A stretch of DNA of 64,000 nucleotides from Scybalosoma faecavium (lineage in GTDB: Bacteria; Bacillota; Clostridia; Christensenellales; Christensenellaceae). The notes beneath the pieces are model-generated. The model was given only the letters and a program-made list of their open reading frames with translations. It ran no database searches and had not been told where the DNA came from. The translations under genes and the position numbers were made by a program. Location: the NCBI GenBank assembly GCA_018716135.1, contig DVKG01000011.1, positions 29,971 to 93,970 on the forward strand, given 5' to 3'. Positions 50,518 to 59,582 of this stretch are shown here, in pieces (the stretch's first letter is position 1; every line of letters starts with the position of its first letter).

Positions 50518-51618
50518 TTATTTGTGTATTTTTATCAATCGCTCTGCAATCTCACAGGCAATTTCCATATCCTCTTTCTTCAAATACTCTCCTACGGTGT
50601 GTACATCACTCATTCCCGTTCCCAAATTGAGCGCCGGGATGCCCGCCGCAGTGATAGAGCTGGCGTCGCTGCCGCCATATGTCCTTTCCGCCGAGGCGTG
50701 TATACCCAGTTTCTCATATCCTTCCAGCACCGTTTTGAGTATTTCACTATCCTCCGGCACGTAAAGCACGCCGGAATGTGTCTCTATTTCTGTCTTGTAC
50801 GCCGCTCCGTATCTCTCAGCCGCGGCCTCAATCGCATTTTCCGTTTCTTCTATTCGCTTTTTCAATCCCTGCTCGTCGAAGCACCTTATCTCCACTTCAA
50901 AGCTCGCCTTGTCGCAGACTATATTAGATTTTCCCGGAGCTAAAAAGTTCGCAACATTCATAACTGTAATGTCGTCCACGTTTCCGCAGGGTATCTTGCT
51001 CACGGCGTCTGCGGCAGCCTTCAGCGCGTGTATTCCCTCCTCGGGGGCTATCCCCGCGTGAGCCGCTTTGCCTGTGATTTCAACTTTCATCACGATATGC
51101 GCAGGCGCGCGGTTAATCACGCTCTCATGCTCTCCGCTGTCAAAGACCGCCGCTGTCTTCGCAGTAAATTTAGAGTAATCTGCGTTGCGCGAGCCGTAAA
51201 GCCCCGTTTCCTCACTTATGCTGAACAAAACCTCCGTCGTCCTATGCGCAGCTCCGCTCTCTTTCACGCTCTCTATCGCTTCCATTATCGCCGCTACGCC
51301 GGATTTATCGTCTCCTCCGAGTACCGTATCTCCGGAAGATCGAATAATACCGTCTTTTACCACAGGCTTCACGCCTTTTCCGGGAGTCACTGTATCCAGA
51401 TGCGCGCTGAGAAGAACCGCCTCGCCTTCCCCCGGCATTCGTGCGCATACGTTGAAACCGTCCGAGCCGAACCGCCCGCCTATTTCGTTGCGCCAAACCT
51501 CCAATCCCATAGACTTCAGCTCGCTTTCTATCAGCTCACACATCTGCCTTTCAGCGCCTGATTCGCTGTCCGTCTGCACATATCTCAAAAATCTCTCCAG
51601 CAATCTGTCTTTATTCAC
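50518..51618 (-). CDS. M20-family (PepT-like) peptidase
   Basis: 366 residues with metal-binding motifs in order: SAHLDTVTPG, GGDDKSGVAAIMEA, SEETGLYG and the C-terminal TGMSDVHTVGE. A dimerisation lid occupies the middle. The closest type is PepT-like tripeptide aminopeptidases that use two zinc or cobalt ions; the peptide substrate is not known. Start is GTG 51618, with AGGAGGGG seven bases upstream. Confidence 0.9.
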   Translation of the reverse strand: MNKDRLLERFLRYVQTDSESGAERQMCELIESELKSMGLEVWRNEIGGRFGSDGFNVCARMPGEGEAVLLSAHLDTVTPGKGVKPVVKDGIIRSSGDTVLGGDDKSGVAAIMEAIESVKESGAAHRTTEVLFSISEETGLYGSRNADYSKFTAKTAAVFDSGEHESVINRAPAHIVMKVEITGKAAHAGIAPEEGIHALKAAADAVSKIPCGNVDDITVMNVANFLAPGKSNIVCDKASFEVEIRCFDEQGLKKRIEETENAIEAAAERYGAAYKTEIETHSGVLYVPEDSEILKTVLEGYEKLGIHASAERTYGGSDASSITAAGIPALNLGTGMSDVHTVGEYLKKEDMEIACEIAERLIKIHK

Positions 51619-51695
51619 GTTTCAGCCCCTCCTGCTCGTTATTATTTAAACATACAAACTTATTATAGCTCAATTGCCGCAAAAGTCCACTTATT

Positions 51696-51926
51696 TTACG
51701 TCGCTACAAACCATCTCCTGCCGTCCTCGAGATACAAATCCCGCTCCTGTCCGCATATTCTGCACTTGTATCTCACTCCGCAGCCTCCCGACTTCATACT
51801 CGCAAGCGGGCGCACATCCAGCACCTTATCTATCTCGAACCTTCTCCCGTCCTTCCAGCGCAGCTCGATCGGCATTATTCCGCCCGATTCGTCAAATTGC
51901 GCCGTCACGTCTATATACACCTTCAT
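51696..51926 (-). CDS. small conserved-looking protein in the SOS-like cassette
   Basis: 76 residues with a strong ribosome site (AGGAGGTGA) and location 36 bases after the Y-family polymerase gene. It contains LRWKDGRRFEIDKVLDVRP, and a Cys-rich patch CGVRYKCRICGQ with an ending LEDGRRWFVAT. I do not recognise a named family. The paired Cys residues could bind metal. It is probably translated with the polymerase. Confidence 0.65.
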   Translation of the reverse strand: MKVYIDVTAQFDESGGIMPIELRWKDGRRFEIDKVLDVRPLASMKSGGCGVRYKCRICGQERDLYLEDGRRWFVAT

Positions 51927-51962
51927 GCCGCTATCACCTCCTGCGCATTTTCACGCCCGGCT

Positions 51963-53183
51963 TTAATAAAACGAGCCGGGCACACCCACATGATCATCCT
52001 TAGGCGAAATATACCTCAGACTCTCGTCGCACATGACGGAGCATCTTCCTATAGCGTCGTGCCCGAACCTCCTGCGCACATCGAACATCGCCGTCTCCAG
52101 CCTTTTCGCTCTCTCCCTCTCGCGCATATTAAACAAAGTAGGCTGCTCCGCTCCGCCCCAATCGAGCGACGACACCGCCACGCCCAGGCTTCTCACCGGA
52201 CGCGGAAAATCGTAGCTCTCGCAGAAAAGCTCCTCCGCCGTTCGTTCTATTTCACATGCCAAATCTGTCAGCGGCACCGCCCTCTGCCTCGAAAAATGAT
52301 TTAATCTGCAATCTCGGACATAAAGCTTCACAACTCCGCCGCGTACGTTTTTATCCTTCATTCTCGCCGCCACGCTCTCCGCCAATATGTACAGCACTAT
52401 CCGCACATCCCGCATATTTTCCAAATCGCGCGGGCTTGTCATGCTGTTTCCTATCGACTTTACTCTTTCGCGCTGAGAGGCCGGTCTCACGGCGGAGCAT
52501 TCTTCTCCTCTCGCGAACGTACTCAGCGTCAGCCCCGCCTTCCCAAGATATGACTGAAGCAGCTCAGGCTTAGTCTGTGCTATATCGCCTATGGTGAATA
52601 TGCCTCGTTTCCCCAGCTTCGCTTTCGCCGCACGTCCCACGAACAGCAAAGCTCCCGCCGGCAAAGGCCATGCCTTCTGTTTGTAATTCTGCTCAGAAAT
52701 CACCGTCGTAGCGTCGGGCTTTTTATAATCGCTGCCCAGCTTAGCAAACACTTTATTAAAACTCACTCCTACAGACGCGGTTATCCCCAGCTCAGTCTTT
52801 ATGGTTTCGCGTATCTCATCGGCAGTCGCTTTTGCATCTTCCAGATGCGATATATCCAGCCAGCATTCGTCCAGACCGAAAGGCTCAACTCTGTCCGTAT
52901 ATCTTTCGTATATGTCTCTCGCCATACGCGAAAATTTAACGTAATGATCGAAGCATGCGGGGACGCATATCAGCTCCGGACATTTCGCCTTCGCCTTCCA
53001 TATAACTTCTCCTGTTTTTATATTATATCTCTTGGCTTCCTCGTTTTTCGCGAGTATTATGCCGTGTCTGCTGTTCGGATCTCCGCATACCGCTACGGGA
53101 TTCCCGCGCAGCTCCGGATTGAGAAAACATTCCACCGACGCATAAAAGCCGTTCATATCCACATGCAGTATCTTCCTTGCCAT
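51963..53183 (-). CDS. dinB: Y-family DNA polymerase (DinB/UmuC type)
   Basis: 406 residues. Catalytic carboxylates lie in HVDMNGFYASVE at the N-terminus and in EPFGLDECWLDIS. The thumb (VGRAAKAKLGKRGIFTIGDIAQ) and little-finger region (MTSPRDLENM) follow. It carries out error-prone lesion bypass. It begins 10 bases after the LexA-like repressor stop, so expression should follow repressor self-cleavage. Pol IV and UmuC-like naming cannot be separated with confidence. Confidence 0.93.
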   Translation of the reverse strand: MARKILHVDMNGFYASVECFLNPELRGNPVAVCGDPNSRHGIILAKNEEAKRYNIKTGEVIWKAKAKCPELICVPACFDHYVKFSRMARDIYERYTDRVEPFGLDECWLDISHLEDAKATADEIRETIKTELGITASVGVSFNKVFAKLGSDYKKPDATTVISEQNYKQKAWPLPAGALLFVGRAAKAKLGKRGIFTIGDIAQTKPELLQSYLGKAGLTLSTFARGEECSAVRPASQRERVKSIGNSMTSPRDLENMRDVRIVLYILAESVAARMKDKNVRGGVVKLYVRDCRLNHFSRQRAVPLTDLACEIERTAEELFCESYDFPRPVRSLGVAVSSLDWGGAEQPTLFNMRERERAKRLETAMFDVRRRFGHDAIGRCSVMCDESLRYISPKDDHVGVPGSFY

Positions 53184-53193
53184 GAGTTTTCCC

Positions 53194-53796
53194 TCAATCT
53201 ATGTCTATTATCGCCTTTACAACTCGCCCGAGTATGCGCACGTCTCTATCCTGCGAATATACCTGCGGTTTATGTATGCTGTTCGTACTGCGCGGCAGAA
53301 GCGTCATTCTCTCTCCGTCGCTGTATATCTGCTTCACAGTCGCCGCGCCCTCCACCATCACCGCCGCTATGCTGCCGTCCGGGACGACGCTCTCTCTGCG
53401 GATTATTACTATTCCTCCATCTTTTATACCTATCGCGTCCATAGAATCGCCGCTGACGCGCAGCGCCATATAATCCTCCGCCCGACCCGGCATATCTAAT
53501 TTTACATATCCTTCGATATATTCCTCCGCTTCTATAGGGCTTCCGGCAGCTATCGCTCCGTATATCGGTATTCCCTCAGGCGCCGATATGTAATCCGCCG
53601 CGAGCATCAGCTGTTCATAGCTCGAGCACGGCGACGCATCCGCTATTCTGCGCAGTATATCCGGACTGGGTATCCGTTCCCCGCGTATGACTCTGGAAAG
53701 ATAGCCTTTATCTACTCCCGTATCCCGCGCGAACGCACTGAGGCTTCTCTCGCCCTTTGCCGTTTTTATCAATTCACTCACTTTTGCTGCAGTCAT
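53194..53796 (-). CDS. LexA-like self-cleaving repressor (XRE HTH + S24 peptidase)
   Basis: 200 residues. XRE-type HTH at about 1-60 (SAFARDTGVDKGYLSRVIRGER). S24 peptidase domain with the Ala-Gly cleavage site in GAIAAGSP, catalytic Ser in RVSGDSMDAIG and catalytic Lys in GAATVKQIY. It resembles phage CI/UmuD-type repressors rather than LexA with its winged helix. It heads an operon with dinB and a 76-residue protein, behind a promoter covered by a perfect operator. It likely represses the cassette until RecA filaments trigger cleavage. Confidence 0.92.
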   Translation of the reverse strand: MTAAKVSELIKTAKGERSLSAFARDTGVDKGYLSRVIRGERIPSPDILRRIADASPCSSYEQLMLAADYISAPEGIPIYGAIAAGSPIEAEEYIEGYVKLDMPGRAEDYMALRVSGDSMDAIGIKDGGIVIIRRESVVPDGSIAAVMVEGAATVKQIYSDGERMTLLPRSTNSIHKPQVYSQDRDVRILGRVVKAIIDID

Positions 53797-53829
53797 ATTT
53801 TATCTCCGTTTGTTGTCTTTCGTGTTTAT

Positions 53830-53861
53830 ATTATACCGCTATTGTTGTTTTTTAACAACAA
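53830..53861 (-). promoter_or_regulatory. SOS-like cassette promoter and operator
   Basis: Minus strand TTGTTA (53858-53853), 17 bases, TATAAT (53835-53830). A perfect inverted repeat with 8-bp arms TTGTTGTT and AACAACAA and a 4-base centre (53842-53861) covers the -35. Confidence 0.75.
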
Positions 53862-53899
53862 GCAAATTGTGGAAATAAATACAGCTACGTAAAAAATAA

Positions 53900-53940
53900 A
53901 AAAGCGTCTCTCCGGCAAAATTCATCGGAAAGACGCTTTT
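53900..53940. terminator. terminator of the nucleoside-type ABC operon
   Basis: Stem AAAAGCGTCT with AGACGCTTTT plus an inner TCCG/CGGA; the minus strand continues with a long T-run. Confidence 0.8.
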
Positions 53941-53961
53941 ATGTCTATTTATACCTCGCGA

Positions 53962-54945
53962 CTATCGCTCCTCTCGGAAATACGACAGACCGAGGCTCGC
54001 GGGCGCGCCGCCCTTTCTCTTCTGTCTCAGGCTCAGCACCACCAGCACAACTACCGTTGCTATATAAGGCAGTATGTCGTATATAGCCGCGGGAATCGCA
54101 TTTATCGGGTAGTAATAACGCATTATCGAGAGCGCGCCGAATATAAGAGAGCAGAACATGGCTCTCCACGGGCTCCATGTCGCGAATATTACCAATGCCA
54201 CTGCCAGCCAGCCGTAGCCGGATATGCATCCGTGAACCCACACGCCGCCGCAGCCGTTCGCCGAGTTCATTACTATATACAATCCGCCCAGGCCTGATAT
54301 GCCGCCGCCGAGCACAGTCGCCAGATACTTATATTTCGTGACGTTTATTCCCGCCGCATCCGCCGTGGCCGGGCTCTCGCCCACCGCGCGCAGATTTAGC
54401 CCTGTCCGCGAGCGGAATATCAGCACTGCGAGGAATATCGCCAAAGCGACAGAAAGATACGTCATAAAGTTATACGAAAAGAGCAGCTTTCCTACAACGG
54501 GAATATCCTGAAGCACGGGAATGCCGGAGTTGAAGGCTGTTTTTGCCGCATCGCCCACGGCGACGTATCCTCCCGCCATATTCCCCATAAATTCTCCAAA
54601 GAAGTTGCCAAACCCCGTTCCGAATATAGTCAGCGCCAGACCTGTTACATTCTGGTTCGCGCGGAACGTGACGGTTATCACGCTGTACAGCAGCGCTCCG
54701 AACGCAGCGCACGCGAACGCGCATATAATAGCTATCAGCGCCGCGATAAAACCGCTCGGGTTTGCGGCGGCCTGCTCGTAATAGTACGCTCCTGCGAGAC
54801 CGGCTACGCCGCCCATGAACATCATTCCCTCTACGCCCAGATTCAAGTTGCCGGATTTCTCCGCGAGTATCTCGCCCAGAGTCCCCAGCAGAAGCGGCGT
54901 CGCCGCGAGTATAGACGCCACCAAAAAATTCAGAAAGTTATTCAT
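53962..54945 (-). CDS. Bmp-type (nucleoside/simple sugar) ABC transporter permease 2
   Basis: 327 residues with 8-10 membrane helices. GEILAEKSGNLNLGVEGMMFMGGVAG near the start and RAVGESPATADAAGINV are characteristic of the NupQ/YufQ half of nucleoside importers in the BPL_transp_2 family. It overlaps the preceding permease by 8 bases and closes the operon. Confidence 0.92.
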   Translation of the reverse strand: MNNFLNFLVASILAATPLLLGTLGEILAEKSGNLNLGVEGMMFMGGVAGLAGAYYYEQAAANPSGFIAALIAIICAFACAAFGALLYSVITVTFRANQNVTGLALTIFGTGFGNFFGEFMGNMAGGYVAVGDAAKTAFNSGIPVLQDIPVVGKLLFSYNFMTYLSVALAIFLAVLIFRSRTGLNLRAVGESPATADAAGINVTKYKYLATVLGGGISGLGGLYIVMNSANGCGGVWVHGCISGYGWLAVALVIFATWSPWRAMFCSLIFGALSIMRYYYPINAIPAAIYDILPYIATVVVLVVLSLRQKRKGGAPASLGLSYFREER

Positions 54946-56065
54946 GCTCCGCCTCCTTTAACGCCGCGCCGGATTCGCTGTGATGCTTCTTCCTGAACAC
55001 CAGCTTGTAGCTGATGAAGAACTCACATGCCAGCAGGAAGAACAGTATGAGTCCCGTCAATACCTCAGAGGCAGAGGCGGGAATTTTAAAGTTGGTCTGT
55101 ATCGTGTTCGCACCCTTTGTCAGCACCGCAAGGAATATTGATATTACAACCATAGCGAACGGATTCAGCGCGGCGAGCCACGCCACCGTAATAGCCGTAA
55201 ATCCGTATCCGCTCGTGGTGTTTTCCGACAGCGTAAAAGTGTTTCCGGACACTATTATAACGCCGACTACGCCTGCTATCGCTCCGGATATAAACATCGT
55301 GCGCATTATAATCTTAGATACGCTCATTCCGGCATAAGCCGCCGTGCGTTCACTTTCGCCCACGACGGATATTTCGTATCCCTGTTTCGTGTATTTCATG
55401 TAAATATACATGCCTATCGTGAGCAGCACAACCAGCACCCAGCCTGCGTTGACTCCCAAAAAGGACGGCAGGCGCGCCGCGTCGTCAAACATTGCAATCT
55501 TAGGATATGTGTTGCTGGGATCTTTCCACGGTCCTGTTCGCAGGTAGTTCACTATTCCCAGCGCAATGTAGTTCAGCATAAGCGTGAACAACGTCTCGTT
55601 AGTGTTCCAGCGCGCTTTGAACACCGCGGGGATAAGACCCCAGATGCCGCCGCCGACAGCTCCCGCTATAAACATTACGAATATCAGCAGCCCGGACGGC
55701 ATACTGTCCGCGCAAAACAGCGCAAAGTACGACGCGAATATCGCACCCATAAGGATCTGCCCTTCAGCGCCTATATTCCAAAACCGCATTTTAAATGCAG
55801 GAGCGAGCGCGAGCGCCGTGCCGAGGAGCGGTATCGCTATCTTCAGCATTCCAATCCTCGCCGTCCCCGTCGCCAGAGATCCCTTCGCCATGTCTGCGTA
55901 TACCGTAAAAGGATTGTGTCCCAGCGCGAGTATGAGCAGACCGCCCGTTATCAGCGCGAGCAATACGGACGAAAGGCGTATAATCCACGCCTTCCCGCGG
56001 GCTATATCGCCTCGCTTGACAATGCGGATCAGAGCTTCTTTCTTATCGTGTTTTTCCCGTGCCAT
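54938..56065 (-). CDS. Bmp-type ABC transporter permease 1
   Basis: 375 residues, the NupP/YufP-type partner: FKMRFWNIGAEGQILMGAIFA, GLIPAVFKARWNTNETLFTLMLNYIA and VGESERTAAYAGMSVSKI. About ten helices. It shares one base with the end of the ATPase gene and overlaps the second permease, so all three are translationally coupled. Confidence 0.92.
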   Translation of the reverse strand: MAREKHDKKEALIRIVKRGDIARGKAWIIRLSSVLLALITGGLLILALGHNPFTVYADMAKGSLATGTARIGMLKIAIPLLGTALALAPAFKMRFWNIGAEGQILMGAIFASYFALFCADSMPSGLLIFVMFIAGAVGGGIWGLIPAVFKARWNTNETLFTLMLNYIALGIVNYLRTGPWKDPSNTYPKIAMFDDAARLPSFLGVNAGWVLVVLLTIGMYIYMKYTKQGYEISVVGESERTAAYAGMSVSKIIMRTMFISGAIAGVVGVIIVSGNTFTLSENTTSGYGFTAITVAWLAALNPFAMVVISIFLAVLTKGANTIQTNFKIPASASEVLTGLILFFLLACEFFISYKLVFRKKHHSESGAALKEAEHE

Positions 56066-57606
56066 TATGCCGTCTCCTCTTCTTCGGAATGCTGAGTCAT
56101 GAGCAGTCCGATTTCTTCTTTAGAGGTTGTCCTCGCGTCCACTATGCCGCTGACTCGTCCGGCACAAAGCACCACTATCCTGTCGCATAGTTCAATGAGA
56201 ACGTCCAGATCTTCACCGACGTACACTACCGCTACTCCCTTTTTCTTCTGCTCTCCCATCAGCCGATATATCGTGTAACTGGTGTTTATGTCAAGACCGC
56301 GGACCGCATACGCGCTCATCAGCACGGTCGGATTTGAATCTATCTCTCTGCCTACCAGTATCTTTTGTACATTTCCGCCCGACATTCTGCGCACGGGCGC
56401 CTTCTCTCCCGGAGTGACCACCTCCAGCTCTTCTATTATTCTGTCCGCCGCTTTTTTAGGCGTTATTCTGTCCGTAAAAGGCGTTTTCCCTCGTTTATAC
56501 GTCTTGAGCATTATATTATCGCGTATGCACATCCCGCCGACAAGCCCCATGCCCAATCTGTCCTCGGGGACAAAAGCGAGCTTGACCCCGAGAGCTCGTA
56601 TCTTCGCCGGAGTTTGACGCAGCAGCTCTTTTTTCTCCCCGCTCTTTGGGTCGATGTACATTATGCTGCTGCCCTCCTCAGCGGGGAAAAGCCCCGCGAT
56701 ACATTCCAGCAGCTCTTTCTGACCGCTGCCGGAGATTCCCGCGATGCCGAGTATCTCTCCGCCGTAAGCCGTAAAGCTTACATTGGAAAGGACGCTCAAG
56801 CCATCCTCACTCTTGCAGTTCAAGTTGCTGATAAGCAGTCTCTCTTTTATATCGACAGGCTCGTCTCGCTCTATATTCAAAGCGGTCGCTCTGCCTACCA
56901 TCATGTCCGTCAGCGCCTTGGGCGACGTCTCGCTCGTGTTTACCGTACCTATGTATTTACCCTTTCGCAGTACGGATACCCTGTCCGACAGCTCCATTAC
57001 CTCGTTCAGCTTGTGCGTGATTATTACTATCGCCTTGCCGTCGTCCCGCATATTCCGCAGTACGGAGAAAAGCCTCTTGGTCTCCTGCGGAGTCAGAACC
57101 GCCGTAGGCTCGTCGAGTATCAGTATATTCGCGCCGCGGTAAAGCACTTTCACTATCTCTACCGTCTGCTTCTGAGATACGGTCAGCTCGTATATATGCT
57201 TGGTCGGATCGACGTCAAAGCCATACTTGCTGCATATATCTCTTATCTTTTCCTCGCACGCTTTCGTGTTCAATCTGCCTTGTTCCTTCAGGCCGAGCAG
57301 CGTATTTTCCGCGACCGTCAGCACATCTATGAGCTTGAAATGCTGATGTATCATTCCTATCCCTAAATCAAACGAATCCTTAGGCGAGCGGATCGTAACG
57401 GGGCTGCCGTCCACGTAGATCTGCCCTTCGTCCGGAAAATATATGCCGGACAGCATGTTCATCAGCGTCGTTTTTCCGCTGCCGTTCTCTCCGAGCAGCG
57501 ACAGTATCTCCCCGCCGCGTATCTCGAGGTTTATTCCGTCATTGGCGATTACATCTCCGAATCTCTTGCCTATATTTTCCAGTAGCACGGTGTGTTTATT
57601 CGCCAT
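56065..57606 (-). CDS. Bmp-type ABC transporter ATPase (two nucleotide-binding domains)
   Basis: 513 residues with duplicated ABC domains, as in sugar/nucleoside importers. Domain 1 has GENGSGKTTLMN, LTVSQKQTVEIV and ILDEPTAVLTP. Domain 2 has GISGSGQKELLE, MSGGNVQKILVGRE and the degenerate VLMSAYAVRGLD, where the usual DExx is replaced; weak second sites are common in this family. It powers the two following permeases. GGAGGTGG precedes the ATG. Confidence 0.93.
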   Translation of the reverse strand: MANKHTVLLENIGKRFGDVIANDGINLEIRGGEILSLLGENGSGKTTLMNMLSGIYFPDEGQIYVDGSPVTIRSPKDSFDLGIGMIHQHFKLIDVLTVAENTLLGLKEQGRLNTKACEEKIRDICSKYGFDVDPTKHIYELTVSQKQTVEIVKVLYRGANILILDEPTAVLTPQETKRLFSVLRNMRDDGKAIVIITHKLNEVMELSDRVSVLRKGKYIGTVNTSETSPKALTDMMVGRATALNIERDEPVDIKERLLISNLNCKSEDGLSVLSNVSFTAYGGEILGIAGISGSGQKELLECIAGLFPAEEGSSIMYIDPKSGEKKELLRQTPAKIRALGVKLAFVPEDRLGMGLVGGMCIRDNIMLKTYKRGKTPFTDRITPKKAADRIIEELEVVTPGEKAPVRRMSGGNVQKILVGREIDSNPTVLMSAYAVRGLDINTSYTIYRLMGEQKKKGVAVVYVGEDLDVLIELCDRIVVLCAGRVSGIVDARTTSKEEIGLLMTQHSEEEETA

Positions 57607-57657
57607 TTCTCCACCTCCTTTATGGGTGTCCGTAGTTTCACAATAATTTCATCTAAG

Positions 57658-57687
57658 ATGATAGCACAACTGTAGGTGCAAATGCAA
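57658..57687 (-). promoter_or_regulatory. promoter of the Bmp ABC operon
   Basis: Minus strand TTGCAT (57687-57682), 18 bases, TATCAT (57663-57658), about 50 bases before the ATPase start. Confidence 0.55.
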
Positions 57688-57760
57688 TAAAAAACGCTGT
57701 CGCGAATAATTTTTATGCCCTCGGCCGCAGCTCGAATTTTGTCCATAATATGAAAAAGTG

Positions 57761-57789
57761 TTGCAAAAGAAATGACGATGCTGTAAAAT
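57761..57789 (+). promoter_or_regulatory. promoter of Bmp lipoprotein gene 1
   Basis: TTGCAA (57761-57766), 17 bases ending GCTG, TAAAAT (57784-57789). It matches the promoter of the second Bmp gene (59472-59500) in both hexamers, spacer length and the CTG before the -10. The 205-base leader that follows is AT-rich; no purine riboswitch core was seen in it. Confidence 0.65.
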
Positions 57790-57828
57790 AGCTATGTAAA
57801 GCAATGAAGCTATTTCCGGATTCAACAA

Positions 57829-57841
57829 GGGGCTCCGCCCC
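57829..57841. repeat. dispersed GGGGCTCCGCCCC hairpin repeat
   Basis: The 13-base hairpin and flanks (TTCAACAA before, CGTCATT-type sequence after) match the blocks at 22985-22997 and 23074-23086 in the NRPS leader, 35 kb away. It lies in the leader of Bmp gene 1. Confidence 0.55.
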
Positions 57842-57994
57842 GTCATTATAATCGCATCTTTTCACATATCTGCTGGAATATATAATATTTATTATATAAC
57901 ATATAATAATGTAAGTTATAGCATCCACGCATATTATTTCGTCTCTTTCGTGCAAATTACGCGCGATACATATCTACAGGAGGAAAGCAAAACA

Positions 57995-59245
57995 ATGAAA
58001 CTCAAAAGAATCATGGCTGCCGCTCTGGCCGGCGTTATGTGTCTCGCACTCGCTGCCTGCTCCGGCGGGTCAGACAGCTCTGCCGCAGCGTCAGAATCCG
58101 CTTCATCCGAGGCGTCCGAAGCCGTTTCCGAAGCTCCCGCTTCTGCCGAGGCTGAAGCAAGCGAAGCCGCTTCTGTCACACCCGTAGCTAAGGAAGACCT
58201 CAAGATTGGCTTTGTACACATCTCCGATCCGTCCGATATGGGTTATACCTACAACCACGACCTCGGCACTCAGGAAATGATCAAGGCTCTCGGTCTGAGC
58301 GAAGATCAGGTAATCAACAAGTACAACGTATCTGAAGACGACTCTTGCGCAACCGCTCTCCAGGAGCTGGTAGATCAGGGCTGCCAAATCATATTCGCTA
58401 CTAGCTTCGGCTTCGAGAATTACGTAGTAGAAATGGCTAAAGAACATCCCGAAATTCAGTTCTGCCACGCTACAGGCGTAAAAGCCTCCACAGAAGGTCT
58501 CTCCAACTACCACAACTATTTCACATCCATTTATGAAGCCCGCTACCTCGGCGGTATCGCAGCCGGCATGAAACTCAAGGAGCTGGGCGAGACAAAGCTC
58601 GGCTATGTCGCCGCGTTCCCCTTTGCAGAGGTTATCTCCGGTTACACAGCTTTTTATCTCGGCGCTAAATCCGTCTGCCCCGAGGCTACTATGGATGTAA
58701 TTTACACTCAGAGCTGGAACGACCCGACGACGGAAGCTCAGGTCGCTAAGACTCTGATCGACAGCGGCTGCAAGGTAATCAGCCAGCATTCCGACTCCAC
58801 CGCTCCTGCTACCACAGCAGAGAAGAACGGCGCTTTCCAGGTTGGTTACAACTCTGACATGATCGACGCCGCACCCAACGCATCTCTCATCTCTGCTCGC
58901 TCTGACTGGGGCATCTACCTCGAGTACGCAGTTCAGTGCATGATCGACGGCAAGGCTATCGACACAGACTGGTGCCAGGGTCTGGCCGAGGGTGCGGTCT
59001 ATGTCTCTCCGCTCAACACAGACATCGCTGCCGAAGGCACACAGGAAGCTATCGACGAAGCTACAGAGAAGATCAAGTCCGGCGAGCTGCACGTATTCGC
59101 AGGCCCGCTCACAGGTAAGGCCGTAGACGGCGGCGAAGATCTCAACCTCGCTGAGGGCGAATACTTCCACGAGTCTGAAGAGAGATCCGCTCCGTCCTTT
59201 GCTTACATCGTTGACGGTATAACAGAGGTCTCCGGTTCTAACTAA
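57995..59245 (+). CDS. Bmp-family substrate-binding lipoprotein 1
   Basis: 416 residues. Lipobox LAAC (Cys about 20), then a Ser/Ala/Glu-rich tether of about 45 residues, then the Bmp/PnrA domain (IGFVHISDPSDMGYTYNHDLG, IIFATSFGFENYVVEMAKEHPEIQFCHATG, QVGYNSDM). It should bind purine nucleosides or similar ligands outside the membrane and feed the divergent ABC importer. AGGAGG precedes ATG 57995; the frame extends to 57950 without a ribosome site. A paralogue follows. Confidence 0.93.
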   Translation: MKLKRIMAAALAGVMCLALAACSGGSDSSAAASESASSEASEAVSEAPASAEAEASEAASVTPVAKEDLKIGFVHISDPSDMGYTYNHDLGTQEMIKALGLSEDQVINKYNVSEDDSCATALQELVDQGCQIIFATSFGFENYVVEMAKEHPEIQFCHATGVKASTEGLSNYHNYFTSIYEARYLGGIAAGMKLKELGETKLGYVAAFPFAEVISGYTAFYLGAKSVCPEATMDVIYTQSWNDPTTEAQVAKTLIDSGCKVISQHSDSTAPATTAEKNGAFQVGYNSDMIDAAPNASLISARSDWGIYLEYAVQCMIDGKAIDTDWCQGLAEGAVYVSPLNTDIAAEGTQEAIDEATEKIKSGELHVFAGPLTGKAVDGGEDLNLAEGEYFHESEERSAPSFAYIVDGITEVSGSN

Positions 59246-59268
59246 TCTTTAAGCAAATTAACGAACTG

Positions 59269-59296
59269 AAAGCGGTCTTAAGGCCGCTTTCTTTTT
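59269..59296 (+). terminator. terminator after Bmp gene 1
   Basis: Stem AAAGCGG with CCGCTTT, extended inward, followed by CTTTTTG. Confidence 0.85.
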
Positions 59297-59471
59297 GATT
59301 TGATGTATTTTTTCCTAAAAAGCATAAATTCTGCACATTCGCAGATTATACCACTATAGATATCCTCGCCTCTAAAAGCGGAGGCCTTAGTCTCAGTTTT
59401 TCGCCCTGCGAGGCTGCGTCCGGTATTTATTATTGACGTAATATTACGTATTACATTAAAATTAAATTCTC
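59297..59471. other. intergenic region between the two Bmp genes
   Basis: No gene. It holds a perfect 14-bp palindrome ACGTAATATTACGT (59436-59449) inside an alternative promoter-like arrangement (TTGACG, 18 bases, TAAAAT). It may be an operator. Confidence 0.35.
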
Positions 59472-59500
59472 TTGCAATCTATATGAAAACGCTGTAAAAT
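59472..59500 (+). promoter_or_regulatory. promoter of Bmp lipoprotein gene 2
   Basis: TTGCAA (59472-59477), 17 bases, TAAAAT (59495-59500), the same as in front of gene 1. Confidence 0.65.
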
Positions 59501-59582
59501 AGTGTCGCAAGCTTTTTTATTTTTAAACAGCCTTTCTGGCGCTATGCGCAAATATATATTCCATTAGGAGGAAAGAACACCA

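Noticed and set aside
56365..57366. A 333-codon open frame antisense to the Bmp ABC ATPase
   Set aside because: Shadow of the ATPase; very high Tyr and Arg content and no motif.
57790..57994. Possible purine riboswitch before Bmp gene 1
   Set aside because: Bmp nucleoside transport genes often have one, but the conserved aptamer core was not found; only AT-rich sequence and the GGGGC-GCCCC hairpin are present.
58103..59170. A 355-codon open frame antisense to Bmp gene 1 (and a similar one over gene 2)
   Set aside because: Both paralogues show it, as expected from shared codon use; no ribosome site and no domain.
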